The notes under the pieces are model-generated. The model worked only from the letters and a program-made list of their open reading frames with translations, searched no databases and was not told the origin of the DNA. A program made the position numbers and the translations under genes. A stretch of 64,000 bases of DNA from Micrococcaceae bacterium Sec5.8. GTDB lineage: Bacteria; Actinomycetota; Actinomycetes; Actinomycetales; Micrococcaceae. The stretch covers positions 1,922,001 to 1,986,000 of the forward strand of contig CP143429.1 in the NCBI GenBank assembly GCA_039636775.1, given 5' to 3'. Below, piece by piece: positions 17,912-26,441 of this stretch (position 1 is its first letter; every line of letters begins with the position of its first letter).

Positions 17912-18132
17912 TGAAGTGGCTGGAACTGGTCCAAGTGGCAGGCGCCACCCTCATCTCGGCGGTGACCGTGGTGGTGCTGTACTCCCTCGGGGTGCGCCTC
18001 ACCGCCATCGCCGGTGACGTTAGTGAGAGGAAGCCGGCCTGGGTCCGGCCGCTCGCCGTCGTGTGTTTCGGCTTGTGCGGGCTGGCCGTGCTGTTCGGGC
18101 TCTACTTGATCATTCCCTACTTCAGCAAGTAG
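17911..18132 (+). CDS. Small membrane protein coupled to the phosphate transporter
   Basis: A 73-residue protein with two membrane segments (about 7-29 and 47-69) and a basic loop with SERKPAWVRP between. It starts on the last base of the pit stop codon, so translation is coupled and an accessory or regulatory role for the transporter is inferred. No family name is known to me. Confidence 0.75.
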   Translation: MKWLELVQVAGATLISAVTVVVLYSLGVRLTAIAGDVSERKPAWVRPLAVVCFGLCGLAVLFGLYLIIPYFSK

Positions 18133-18164
18133 TGCGGGGGATGGGAACCCAGGCCGGAATTAGC

Positions 18165-18170
18165 TAGGCT
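18165..18170 (+). promoter_or_regulatory. -10 box of a leaderless promoter for the RibD-like gene
   Basis: TAGGCT followed by 6 nt (GTGCCC) and then ATG at 18177. This spacing favours ATG 18177 over GTG 18171 as the start. Confidence 0.6.
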
Positions 18171-18176
18171 GTGCCC

Positions 18177-18728
18177 ATGGCCGGCTTCCAGTATTTCGTC
18201 GCGTCCTCGCTGGACGGGTTTCTCGCCACCGCCGATGACGGACTTGAGTGGCTGCTGCAGTTCGACGGGTTTGCCGGCGGCAAGGAAAGCTATGACGCTT
18301 TTCTGGCAGATGTCGGATGCATCGTGATGGGCGGCGACACGTACGCCTGGCTCCAGAAGCATGAACCGGACTCCTGGCCGTATCCCGCGACGCCCTGCTG
18401 GGTGTTCACCCACCACGAACTCTCGGCCCCCCGGGGCGCCAACGTGACCTTCGTCCGCGGTCCTGTCGCCGAATTCGTCGAGGACCTTCGAACCGACGCG
18501 CGGGGCCGGAACGTATGGATCGTCGGCGGCGGAATCCTGGCGGCCCAGTTCGCCGATGCCGGTGCGCTCGACGAGATCATCATCTCAATCATTCCCGTGG
18601 TTCTCGGCCACGGCAAAGCGGTGCTGCCCCTGTCGAGCCCCACGCCGCCCTTGGAACTGTTGTCCTCGCACACGATGGGGCGGGGCATCGTTGAGCTGCG
18701 CTACCGGTTGGTCAGGGGCCCGGCGTAG
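18177..18728 (+). CDS. Dihydrofolate reductase family protein (RibD C-terminal-like)
   Basis: A 183-residue single-domain reductase of the DHFR/RibD_C superfamily. FQYFVASSLDGFLA near the start, CIVMGGDTYAWL in the middle (the NADPH-binding GG-x-T), VWIVGGGILAAQFADAGALDE with the glycine-rich loop, and PVVLGHGKAVLP are the usual family landmarks. Members reduce pteridine- or pyrimidine-like substrates with NADPH; this group is distinct from the essential folA, and the substrate is unknown. There is no Shine-Dalgarno site; the upstream TAGGCT indicates a leaderless mRNA. Confidence 0.85.
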   Translation: MAGFQYFVASSLDGFLATADDGLEWLLQFDGFAGGKESYDAFLADVGCIVMGGDTYAWLQKHEPDSWPYPATPCWVFTHHELSAPRGANVTFVRGPVAEFVEDLRTDARGRNVWIVGGGILAAQFADAGALDEIIISIIPVVLGHGKAVLPLSSPTPPLELLSSHTMGRGIVELRYRLVRGPA

Positions 18729-18743
18729 GCCCGCCCTCGGCGG

Positions 18744-19208
18744 CTACTGTCCCGTGTCCCGGATCAGGTTGGTGATGCGCGCCGTGGACAGCCGCCGCCC
18801 TTGCTCGTCCGTCATAACGATCTCGTGCGTGGTGAGGGTGCGGCCAAGGTGGATGGCGGTGCATGTACCGGTCACGGTGCCCGAGGTGACGGCCCGGTGA
18901 TGGGTCGCACTGACGTCGATACCCAGCGCCTGGCGCGTGGGACCGGCGTGCATGCCGGCGGCAAACGACCCGAGCGTCTCGGCGAGCACTACGTGGGCTC
19001 CGCCGTGGAGGATTCCCGCCACCTGCGTGTTGCCTTCCACGGGCATGGTCGCCACGGTGCGCTGGGGGCTCATCTCCAGGAAATGGATTCCCATCTTCAC
19101 CACCAGCGCTCCCACACCGAACTGGCCAAGCCAGTCGTGCATGTCCTCGGGAATCCCGGCAGCTGCGAGTTCGGCCGCGTAAGGGCCCGGCGTGAAATTG
19201 TCCGTCAT
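18744..19208 (-). CDS. Hotdog-fold thioesterase, PaaI family
   Basis: A 154-residue acyl-CoA thioesterase-like protein. VAGILHGGAHVVLAETLGS (63-81) is the PaaI/4HBT signature, with HGG 68-70 and the catalytic Glu77. QALGIDVSATHHRAV is the next beta strand. PaaI-type enzymes release CoA from aromatic or short acyl thioesters. The ATG at 19208 is preferred; the longer frame would run 160 bp into the divergent polA. The gap to the polA start is 19 bp, so the two promoters must overlap. CAGCCT lies 7 nt before this ATG and may be its -10, embedded in the polA -10 on the other strand. Confidence 0.87.
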   Translation of the reverse strand: MTDNFTPGPYAAELAAAGIPEDMHDWLGQFGVGALVVKMGIHFLEMSPQRTVATMPVEGNTQVAGILHGGAHVVLAETLGSFAAGMHAGPTRQALGIDVSATHHRAVTSGTVTGTCTAIHLGRTLTTHEIVMTDEQGRRLSTARITNLIRDTGQ

Positions 19209-19214
19209 GGGAAC

Positions 19215-19220
19215 TAGGCT
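19215..19220 (+). promoter_or_regulatory. -10 box of a leaderless promoter for polA
   Basis: TAGGCT, then 7 nt, then the GTG start at 19228. It lies inside the 19-bp gap shared with the divergent thioesterase gene. Confidence 0.6.
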
Positions 19221-19227
19221 GGCACCT

Positions 19228-22071
19228 GTGAGCGAAACTACCAAACCGGCCCCTTCCCTTCTTTCAACGGACACCGCGGACGGCTTTCTTCCGGTTCCCG
19301 GGACCGGGGCAGCGGGTTCCTCTGCTCCCGCCCGGACATCCCGTACGGCGCCAGCGCCGGTTTCCGCCACCGAAGCACCGGTTGTTCCGCTGACTGACCA
19401 GCCCCGCCTGCTGGTCCTGGACGGTCACTCGATGGCGTTCCGGGCGTTCTTCGCCCTCCCTGCGGACAAGTTCTCCACCGCCTCAGGACAACACACCAAC
19501 GCGATCCACGGGTTTACCTCCATGCTCATCAATCTGATCAAGGAGCAGAAACCCACCCACGTCGCCGTCGCTTTTGACGTCTCCGACGACACTACGCACC
19601 GCAAGGCCGAATACAGCGAGTACAAGGGCGGACGCAACGAGACTCCCCGGGAAATGAGCGGCCAGATAGACCTGATCGACAAGGTCATGGGCGCGTGGGG
19701 CATCAAAACCATCAAAATGCCCGGCTACGAAGCTGATGACATCCTCGCGACCCTCGCCGCCATGGGCGAAAAGGCCGGCTTCGAGGTGCTCCTGGTCTCA
19801 GGCGACCGGGACGCTTTCCAGCTAATTACAGACAACGTTTTTGTGCTGTATCCCCGTAAGGGGGTCAGTGACATTCCCAGGATGGACGCTACGGCCATCC
19901 AGGATAAGTACTTTGTCAGCCCCGCCCAGTACTCGGATCTCGCAGCCTTGGTCGGAGAGACCGCGGACAATCTTCCCGGCGTTCCCGGTGTCGGACCCAA
20001 GACGGCGGCCAAATGGATCAACCTTTATGGCGGTCTGGAGGGGGTCCTGGAGAACCTCGACGCCATCGGAGGCAAGGTGGGGGACTCGCTGCGGGACAAC
20101 GTGGACGAGGTCAAGCGCAACCGCCGCCTCAACCGGCTGCACACCGACCTCAACCTTCCGGTGACCCTGGCCGAACTCGCGGAACCGCGGCCGGACCAGG
20201 CCGCGCTCGAGGAACTGTTCGACGAGCTCGAGTTCAAGACCATCCGCACCCGGCTGTTTGCCCTCTACGGCAGTGAGGTGGCCGAAGCGGAGCGGGAAAG
20301 CCTTGAGACCCCTAATTTCGTGACCCCCCGGGACGCTGCCGAACTGACCGCGTTCCTTGCATCCGGAACGGGCCAGCGCGCAGCCCTCGCCGTTGACCTG
20401 GTCCCTGGCCGGATCGTTGAGGACGCCGCCGCCATCGCCATCGTTCACGACCACGGGGCGGCATACATCGACCTCGCGAGCCAGGACGCCGCCGCCGAAA
20501 ACGTTTTGGCCGGCTGGCTCCGGGATGCCGGTGCGGCCAAGGTGCTGCACGGTTACAAGGCGGCCCTTAAAGCCCTATCCAGCCGCGGCCTGGGCCTGCA
20601 AGGCGTGGTGGACGACACCTCGATCTCCGGTTACCTCATCCAGCCCGACCGCCGCAGCTATGAACTCGCCGAACTGGCCCAGCACCACCTCAACATCAGC
20701 ATTTCAACCGACGTCGCCAAGGCCGGACAGCTGGAGCTAACGTTCGACGGCGATGATGCCGCCGCGGCCGGCGAACTGGTCCAGGTGGCTGCCGTCGTCC
20801 AGGCGCTGAGCCGGTTCTTCGAGACAGAACTGGCCGAACGCAAGGCCCAGGAGCTGTTGACCACCCTTGAGTTGCCCGTCAGCCGCGTTCTTGCTGACAT
20901 GGAACTCACGGGCATCGCCATCGACATGCCGCGGATGGACGAACAACTGGCGGATCTCGCCAAGGTGATCGACAACGCCCAGGAGCTTGCCTTCGCCGCG
21001 ATCGGCCATGAGGTCAATCTTGGCTCACCCAAGCAGCTGCAGACGGTGCTCTTCGAAGAGTTGGGGCTGCCGAAGACCAAGAAAATCAAGTCCGGCTACA
21101 CCACCGACGCGGCGTCCCTCAAGAATCTGCTGGAAAAAACCGGGCATGAATTCCTGGTGCAGCTGATGGCGCACCGTGAATCCGCGAAATTGCGGCAGAT
21201 GCTGGAGTCGCTGAAGAAGTCCGTGACGGACGACGGCCGGATCCACACCACGTACGCACAAAACGTGGCAGCCACCGGCCGGATCTCCTCGAATAACCCC
21301 AATCTCCAGAACATTCCCATCCGCAGCGAGGAAGGCCGGCGCGTCCGGGGCATCTTTGTGGTCAGCGACGGTTATGAGTGCCTGCTGTCCGCAGACTACT
21401 CGCAGATCGAGATGCGCATCATGGCCCACCTCTCCGGAGACGCAGGCCTGATCCAGGCCTACCAGGACGGTGAGGACCTGCACCGCTTTGTGGGCTCGAA
21501 CATCTTCCACGTCCCCACGGACCAGGTGACCAGTGCGATGCGCTCGAAGGTCAAGGCCATGTCCTACGGCCTTGCCTACGGCTTGACGTCGTTCGGGCTG
21601 TCCAAGCAGCTGGAGATCTCCGTCGATGAGGCGCGGACGCTGATGAAGGACTACTTCGACCGGTTCGGTGCTGTGCGCGACTACCTCCGCGGCGTTGTGG
21701 ACCAGGCCAGGATCGACGGCTATACCGCCACCATCGAAGGCCGCCGCCGCTACCTCCCGGACCTCACCAGCACTGACCGCCAGCTGCGCGAGAATGCGGA
21801 ACGCATTGCCCTGAACTCGCCCATCCAGGGCTCGGCCGCTGACATCATTAAGCGGGCCATGCTTGGTGTCTCCGGGGCCTTGGCTGACCAGGGCCTGAAA
21901 TCCCGGATGCTGCTGCAGGTCCATGACGAACTCGTCCTCGAGGTGGCGCAGGGCGAGCGCGAGGCAGTTGAGAAGCTGGTGACCGAGCAGATGGGCTCGG
22001 CCGCCAGCCTGACCGTTCCGCTGGACGTGCAGATCGGCATCGGCACCAGCTGGTACGAGGCGGGGCACTAA
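19228..22071 (+). CDS. polA: DNA polymerase I
   Basis: A 947-residue family A polymerase for gap filling in repair and Okazaki-fragment processing. The 5'-nuclease domain begins near residue 58 (RLLVLDGHSMAFRAFFAL) and includes GYEADDILATLA and the helix-hairpin-helix GVPGVGPKTAAKW. The 3'-5' exonuclease region lacks the DxE metal residues (LAVDLVPGR), so proofreading is probably absent. Polymerase motifs are intact: motif A SADYSQIEMR with Asp723, motif B RSKVKAMSYG (772-781) and motif C VHDEL with Asp900. The first 57 residues are a Pro/Ala/Ser/Thr-rich extension not typical of the enzyme. The GTG at 19228 is set by TAGGCT 7 nt upstream; there is no Shine-Dalgarno site. An in-frame GTG at 19192 would add 12 residues but lies inside the divergent gene. 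Confidence 0.96.
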   Translation: MSETTKPAPSLLSTDTADGFLPVPGTGAAGSSAPARTSRTAPAPVSATEAPVVPLTDQPRLLVLDGHSMAFRAFFALPADKFSTASGQHTNAIHGFTSMLINLIKEQKPTHVAVAFDVSDDTTHRKAEYSEYKGGRNETPREMSGQIDLIDKVMGAWGIKTIKMPGYEADDILATLAAMGEKAGFEVLLVSGDRDAFQLITDNVFVLYPRKGVSDIPRMDATAIQDKYFVSPAQYSDLAALVGETADNLPGVPGVGPKTAAKWINLYGGLEGVLENLDAIGGKVGDSLRDNVDEVKRNRRLNRLHTDLNLPVTLAELAEPRPDQAALEELFDELEFKTIRTRLFALYGSEVAEAERESLETPNFVTPRDAAELTAFLASGTGQRAALAVDLVPGRIVEDAAAIAIVHDHGAAYIDLASQDAAAENVLAGWLRDAGAAKVLHGYKAALKALSSRGLGLQGVVDDTSISGYLIQPDRRSYELAELAQHHLNISISTDVAKAGQLELTFDGDDAAAAGELVQVAAVVQALSRFFETELAERKAQELLTTLELPVSRVLADMELTGIAIDMPRMDEQLADLAKVIDNAQELAFAAIGHEVNLGSPKQLQTVLFEELGLPKTKKIKSGYTTDAASLKNLLEKTGHEFLVQLMAHRESAKLRQMLESLKKSVTDDGRIHTTYAQNVAATGRISSNNPNLQNIPIRSEEGRRVRGIFVVSDGYECLLSADYSQIEMRIMAHLSGDAGLIQAYQDGEDLHRFVGSNIFHVPTDQVTSAMRSKVKAMSYGLAYGLTSFGLSKQLEISVDEARTLMKDYFDRFGAVRDYLRGVVDQARIDGYTATIEGRRRYLPDLTSTDRQLRENAERIALNSPIQGSAADIIKRAMLGVSGALADQGLKSRMLLQVHDELVLEVAQGEREAVEKLVTEQMGSAASLTVPLDVQIGIGTSWYEAGH

Positions 22072-22141
22072 CGCCCGAGGGCCGGCACGGCAAGGCCTTT
22101 TCAGTTCTTTCAAAGTCGCAGGAATTTTCAGGGGGAAGCAC

Positions 22142-23428
22142 GTGGCAGAGCAGTACGAGATCAGGCGGTTCAAACCTGCGGCCAAGGACGACCCGGCGTA
22201 CCCGGACTGCGTCGCCTGGATGCGCGCCGTGGCCTTCGGCTTCCATGACGCCCGCCGCAGCGACGAGCGGGTGGACAAGGGCATCGAGATGCAGCGCACG
22301 GACGGGCGGGTGATGACCGGCGCCTACCAGGCCGGGCCCGTCGCCGGCCATTCCCTCGACGCCGATGTTCCCGTGGCGACCTTCGGCACGCTGGACAAGA
22401 CGCTGAACATCGGCTTCGGGCGGCTCCTCGACACCCGGCTCGTGACGGCCGTGACCGTGCGGACCTCGCACCGCCGCCGCGGGCTGCTCCGCCGCATGAT
22501 GGCCGAGGAACTGGGGCTGGCACGGGGGGAAGGTCTGGCGATGGCGGCCCTGACCGCCTCGGAAGCGTCCATTTACGGCCGCTTCGGGTTCGGCGTCGCG
22601 ACCCGGGAGCAGTCGATCAAGGTCGACACCAGCGCCCGCTTCGTCGTAAACCACACCCCGGTCGGCAGTGTCGAGGTGGCCGATCCCAAAGTCCTCCTCG
22701 AACTGGCTTCGGCGGTCTTCGACCGCCTGCACCGCCTCACGCCGGGCTCCATCGGCCGGCACGAGTACTACCGTCAGTTCGCGTCCGGTGCTGTGAGCCG
22801 CGAAGACGGGGAGGACGCAAAAGTCAAGGTCGCGCTGCACTACGGCCCCGACGGCGGCGTGGACGGCTACGTGTCCTATAAGTTCGGCGGCTGGTCCAGC
22901 ACCCCTTACACGATGGAGGTCCTCGACCTGGTGGCGGCCACCCGGGCCGGCTACCTTGAACTCTGGCAATACCTCGGCGCCATCGACCTCGTCGAACGCG
23001 TCACCTGGGACGAGGCGCCGGTGGACGATCCGCTGCCCTGGGCCCTCGAGGACCCGCGCTGCGTTGACGCCTCAGGGGCCCGGGACATGCTCTGGCTGCG
23101 GATCCTGGACGTGCAGAAGGCCCTGGCCGCCCGCCATTACCCGGCCGACGGCCGGCTAGTGCTCAAAGTGGCGGATCCGCTCGGTTTGACCGGCGGCACG
23201 TTCGCCCTGGACGTGAACGGGGGTGCCGCCGTCGTCACGGAAGCGGGCGACGCGGTCGTCGACCTTGAACTGGACGTAGCGGCGCTGTCCTCGGTCTACC
23301 TCGGCGGTGTGCACCCGGTCACGCTGGCCGCGTCCGGGCGGATGCAGGAGAAGACAACCGGCGCGGCGTTCCGCGCAGCCGGGATGTTCGCGGTTGAACG
23401 CCCGGCGCACTGCCTCACGCACTTCTAG
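22142..23428 (+). CDS. Eis-like GNAT N-acetyltransferase
   Basis: A 428-residue protein with the Eis architecture: two GNAT domains and a C-terminal SCP2-like domain. TVRTSHRRRGLLRRMM (105-120) contains the acetyl-CoA site, ASIYGRFGFG (142-151) holds Tyr145 matching the catalytic tyrosine of Eis, and the protein ends in Phe428, whose carboxylate acts as the base in mycobacterial Eis. Eis acetylates aminoglycosides at several amines and also proteins or polyamines; the natural substrate is unclear, and resistance cannot be inferred from sequence. The GTG start has AGGGGGAAG upstream. Confidence 0.88.
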   Translation: MAEQYEIRRFKPAAKDDPAYPDCVAWMRAVAFGFHDARRSDERVDKGIEMQRTDGRVMTGAYQAGPVAGHSLDADVPVATFGTLDKTLNIGFGRLLDTRLVTAVTVRTSHRRRGLLRRMMAEELGLARGEGLAMAALTASEASIYGRFGFGVATREQSIKVDTSARFVVNHTPVGSVEVADPKVLLELASAVFDRLHRLTPGSIGRHEYYRQFASGAVSREDGEDAKVKVALHYGPDGGVDGYVSYKFGGWSSTPYTMEVLDLVAATRAGYLELWQYLGAIDLVERVTWDEAPVDDPLPWALEDPRCVDASGARDMLWLRILDVQKALAARHYPADGRLVLKVADPLGLTGGTFALDVNGGAAVVTEAGDAVVDLELDVAALSSVYLGGVHPVTLAASGRMQEKTTGAAFRAAGMFAVERPAHCLTHF

Positions 23429-23467
23429 CAGCCGCGGCGGAAGCGTCCGGCGCGGCCGCGGCGCGCT

Positions 23468-23497
23468 TTGACCGGCGTTCGCGTGTACGACTAGACT
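23468..23497 (+). promoter_or_regulatory. Promoter of rpsA
   Basis: -35 TTGACC (23468-23473), 18-nt spacer, -10 TAGACT (23492-23497). The predicted leader is about 137 nt and contains a small hairpin (CCCGTGTC with GACGCGGG near 23572-23590), so unlike many neighbours this mRNA is not leaderless. Confidence 0.7.
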
Positions 23498-23640
23498 GAG
23501 CGGGCGTGTACTACGTGCGCGCATCTTCAATCCACAAATCAGGATGACCCGGCACTACGCCGTGTTCTGTGCCCGTGTCGCCGACGCGGGCGCAGCGGTT
23601 TGCCTGACCGACTCACTATCCACAACGGAGCCCCTACTAC

Positions 23641-25122
23641 ATGACCATCACCTCCACCGAGAAGCCCGGTACACCCGTAGTCGCCATTAACGACATCGGT
23701 ACCGCTGAGGACTTCCTCGCAGCAGTCGACGCCACCATCAAGTACTTCAACGACGGAGACCTCGTCGAAGGTACCGTCGTCAAGGTCGACCGCGACGAAG
23801 TTCTGCTCGACATCGGTTACAAGACCGAAGGTGTCATTCCCTCCCGCGAGCTGTCCATCAAGCACGATGTTGATCCCGGAGACGTCGTCTCCGTTGGCGA
23901 TCTCGTCGAAGCCCTGGTGCTCACCAAGGAAGACAAAGAAGGCCGCCTGATCCTCTCCAAGAAGCGCGCTCAGTACGAGCGTGCCTGGGGCGACATCGAG
24001 AAGGTCAAGGAAGAAGACGGTGTTGTCACCGGTACCGTCATCGAGGTTGTCAAGGGTGGTCTTATCCTCGACATCGGCCTGCGCGGCTTCCTGCCCGCAT
24101 CCCTCGTCGAGATGCGCCGTGTGCGCGACCTTGCTCCGTACATCGGTCAGAAGATCGAAGCCAAAATCATCGAACTGGACAAGAACCGCAACAACGTTGT
24201 GCTGTCCCGCCGTGCATGGCTCGAGCAGACCCAGTCCGAGGTCCGCTCCACGTTCCTCAACAAGCTGGAAAAGGGCCAGGTCCGTCCCGGCGTCGTGTCC
24301 TCCATCGTCAACTTCGGTGCCTTCGTGGACCTGGGCGGCGTAGACGGCCTCGTCCACGTTTCCGAGCTGTCCTGGAAGCACATCGACCACCCGTCCGAGG
24401 TTGTCGAAGTTGGCCAGGAAGTCACTGTCGAGGTCCTCGAGGTCGATCTGGACCGCGAGCGCGTGTCCCTGTCGCTCAAGGCCACGCAGGAAGATCCGTG
24501 GCAGACCTTCGCCCGCACCCACGCCCTCGGGCAGGTTGTGCCGGGTAAGGTCACCAAGCTCGTTCCGTTCGGCGCGTTCGTTCGCGTTGAAGACGGCATC
24601 GAAGGCCTGGTCCACATCTCCGAACTCGCCGTGCGCCACGTTGAACTGGCAGAGCAGGTTGTCTCGGTAGGAGACGAGCTGTTCGTCAAGGTCATCGACA
24701 TCGACCTCGAACGCCGCCGCATCTCGCTGTCCCTCAAGCAGGCCAACGAGGGCGTCGACGCCGAGTCCACCGAATTCGATCCGGCTCTCTACGGCATGGC
24801 CGCAGAGTACGACGAAGAGGGCAACTACAAGTACCCGGAGGGCTTCGACCCGGAGTCCAACGAGTGGCTCGAAGGCTACGAGACGCAGCGCGCCGCCTGG
24901 GAGCAGCAGTATGCTGACGCCCAGACCCGCTGGGAAGCCCACAAGAAGCAGGTTGCTCAGCACGCTGCCGATGACGCTGCAGCTGCAACGTCCGGTGAGA
25001 GCGATTCCGGCACCACCAGCTACTCCTCCGAGCCGGCTGTGGCCGAGTCCAACACCGGTGGCGGCACGCTCGCTTCCGACGAGGCTCTTGCTGCTCTGCG
25101 CGAGAAGCTGACCGGCAACTAA
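23641..25122 (+). CDS. rpsA: 30S ribosomal protein S1
   Basis: A 493-residue protein with four S1 OB-fold domains at about 41-108, 126-190, 211-280 and 297-366; the third and fourth carry the typical GAFVDLGGVDGLVHVSEL-like strand. Actinobacterial S1 has four domains, against six in E. coli. The C-terminal 125 residues are acidic and glutamine/alanine-rich and probably disordered. S1 binds mRNA at the 30S platform; its role for leaderless mRNAs, which abound here, is likely minor. Codon use is highly biased to C-ending codons, as expected for a strongly expressed gene. Confidence 0.97.
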   Translation: MTITSTEKPGTPVVAINDIGTAEDFLAAVDATIKYFNDGDLVEGTVVKVDRDEVLLDIGYKTEGVIPSRELSIKHDVDPGDVVSVGDLVEALVLTKEDKEGRLILSKKRAQYERAWGDIEKVKEEDGVVTGTVIEVVKGGLILDIGLRGFLPASLVEMRRVRDLAPYIGQKIEAKIIELDKNRNNVVLSRRAWLEQTQSEVRSTFLNKLEKGQVRPGVVSSIVNFGAFVDLGGVDGLVHVSELSWKHIDHPSEVVEVGQEVTVEVLEVDLDRERVSLSLKATQEDPWQTFARTHALGQVVPGKVTKLVPFGAFVRVEDGIEGLVHISELAVRHVELAEQVVSVGDELFVKVIDIDLERRRISLSLKQANEGVDAESTEFDPALYGMAAEYDEEGNYKYPEGFDPESNEWLEGYETQRAAWEQQYADAQTRWEAHKKQVAQHAADDAAAATSGESDSGTTSYSSEPAVAESNTGGGTLASDEALAALREKLTGN

Positions 25123-25188
25123 TTGCCCTCCGGTCCGGCGGAGTCCGCTCCCCGGGCCAGGCAGTTCGTAGCTTGATCCAGCACCACG

Positions 25189-25220
25189 AAGGTGGCCGTC
25201 CCCAGGGGCGGCCACCTTTT
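25189..25220 (+). terminator. Rho-independent terminator of rpsA
   Basis: A perfect 10-bp stem AAGGTGGCCG / CGGCCACCTT with a 10-nt loop, followed by TT and a C, located 66 bp after the stop. Confidence 0.85.
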
Positions 25221-25362
25221 CGTTGTGGGACCGTTCCTGCCCCAACGTCCAGCGCGGGGCCCGCGCTCCTGCGCCTGCTTCCGTACCCGGGGAATCCTTG
25301 ACGGCAAGGCATCGTCCGCCCAGACTGGGCAGACTGAGTACACGGCACGGTGGGGAGAAGTC

Positions 25363-25800
25363 ATGGCGGGGAATTCGAACGGTCCGGAGACGGCCGGGGC
25401 AGTGTTTGCCAGACCCTGGCCGGGCGGCATCGGTGCCATCACATTGTTCGTGGAGGACCTGCCAGGGACCAAACGCTTTTACGGTGAGGTCTTCGGGCTG
25501 CCCGTGGCGTTCGAGGATGAGGCGTCCGTGGTCTTCAGATTCGGGAACACCCTGGTTAACCTGTTGGCATCGGCGGAGGCCCCCGAACTCATCGGACCGG
25601 CCCTGGTGGCATCCCCGGAGTCAGGTGCCCGCACGCAGTTCACCCTGGAAGTGGACGACGTCGACGCGACGTGCGCCGCCTTGGCCGGCCGCGGCGTCGG
25701 GCTCCTCAACGGCCCAATGGACCGCCCCTGGGGCATCCGGACGGCCACCTTCCGTGATCCGGGCGGCCACATTTGGGAAATTGCGGCTCCAACTACCTAA
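25363..25800 (+). CDS. VOC family (glyoxalase/bleomycin-resistance-like) protein
   Basis: A 145-residue vicinal-oxygen-chelate protein with two beta-alpha-beta-beta-beta units. ITLFVEDLPGTKRFYGEVFGLP (about 26-47) is the first unit, and the second ends with ATFRDPGGHIWEIAAP, whose Glu is the usual metal ligand. The group contains lyases, dioxygenases and binding proteins; the reaction is not determinable. The ATG has GGGGAGAAG 3-4 nt upstream; the upstream open frame runs through the rpsA terminator and was rejected. Repeats of the GGGCATGTCCC type start 9 bp after its stop. Confidence 0.85.
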   Translation: MAGNSNGPETAGAVFARPWPGGIGAITLFVEDLPGTKRFYGEVFGLPVAFEDEASVVFRFGNTLVNLLASAEAPELIGPALVASPESGARTQFTLEVDDVDATCAALAGRGVGLLNGPMDRPWGIRTATFRDPGGHIWEIAAPTT

Positions 25801-25808
25801 CCGCCGGT

Positions 25809-25917
25809 GGGCATGTCCCGTGGCGGGAGGCGGGAATGGGCATGACAGGATTATGTCCAGCGGCCCAGGTCAGGGGAGGGCATGTCCCGTGGCGCAGGTC
25901 AGGGGAGGGCATGTCCC
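25809..25917. repeat. GGGCATGTCCC repeat array
   Basis: Intact GGGCATGTCCC occurs at 25809-25819, 25878-25888 and 25907-25917, with a degenerate copy (GGGCATGAC) at 25838-25846. The last two are part of a 29-bp direct repeat whose shared part is CAGGTCAGGGGAGGGCATGT. The array separates two convergent genes and enters the 3' end of the leftward acetyltransferase. The same 11-mer forms the arms of the terminator at 2697-2744. Confidence 0.75.
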
Positions 25918-26441
25918 CTGTGCAGCGCAATCCGGGCCCTGACGGGGACGGCGGCGGCTTCGGAAGCATCGCCCTCCTCCAGCTCCGCCCCGGCTGAGCG
26001 CAGCAGGACCAGGGCTGCAGCATTCCCGGCGGTGGTGTAGGCCTCCAGCACGGCAGCTCCGGACGCCGTGGCCCGGCCGATCACGAGGCGAAGCGCTTCG
26101 CGTGCCACTCCCTGGCCCCGAAAGCCGCGGCCCAGCCAAATTCCGGTCTCCAGCGAGTCCGCTCCGGTCCGCTTGAGCCGGATCGAGCCCGCCAGTTCCC
26201 CGCCGGCGTTGATGGCCCATGTTTTCTCCTGGGCGGGCCCGTCCAGCGCTGCCGCCGCGAGGTGGTATTCCCGGAACCAGCTGATCCGTTCTGAATTCCA
26301 GCCCGTGGCGCTGCCCGGGGGAGGCGTCACCTCGTCCGCGTCGGCATCCTGGATCGCCACTGTCAGGAGTTGCTCCAGAACCCGGCCGGAGACGTCAATC
26401 AGCAGGACAGCGGGAGGATAATGCTCAGCTGTGGGGGACAT
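25899..26441 (-). CDS. GNAT N-acetyltransferase (RimJ/RimL-like)
   Basis: A 180-residue GNAT protein. TGIWLGRGFRGQGVAREALR contains the acetyl-CoA motif, and NAAALVLLRSAGAE is the final helix. The start at 26441 is chosen because the gene then begins with GGAGTGG 3-4 nt upstream inside the end of the YigZ-family gene, overlapping it by 17 bp. The last codons (HRGHALP, stop) are written by a copy of the GGGCATGTCCC repeat, which suggests the repeat entered or spread through the original 3' end. Confidence 0.8.
   Translation of the reverse strand: MSPTAEHYPPAVLLIDVSGRVLEQLLTVAIQDADADEVTPPPGSATGWNSERISWFREYHLAAAALDGPAQEKTWAINAGGELAGSIRLKRTGADSLETGIWLGRGFRGQGVAREALRLVIGRATASGAAVLEAYTTAGNAAALVLLRSAGAELEEGDASEAAAVPVRARIALHRGHALP

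Noticed and set aside
22142..23428. Aminoglycoside resistance determinant
   Set aside because: The Eis fold is recognised, but chromosomal homologues often have other substrates.
23539..25245. 568-codon open frame on the minus strand opposite rpsA
   Set aside because: Shadow of rpsA, whose biased codons leave the antisense frame free of stops.
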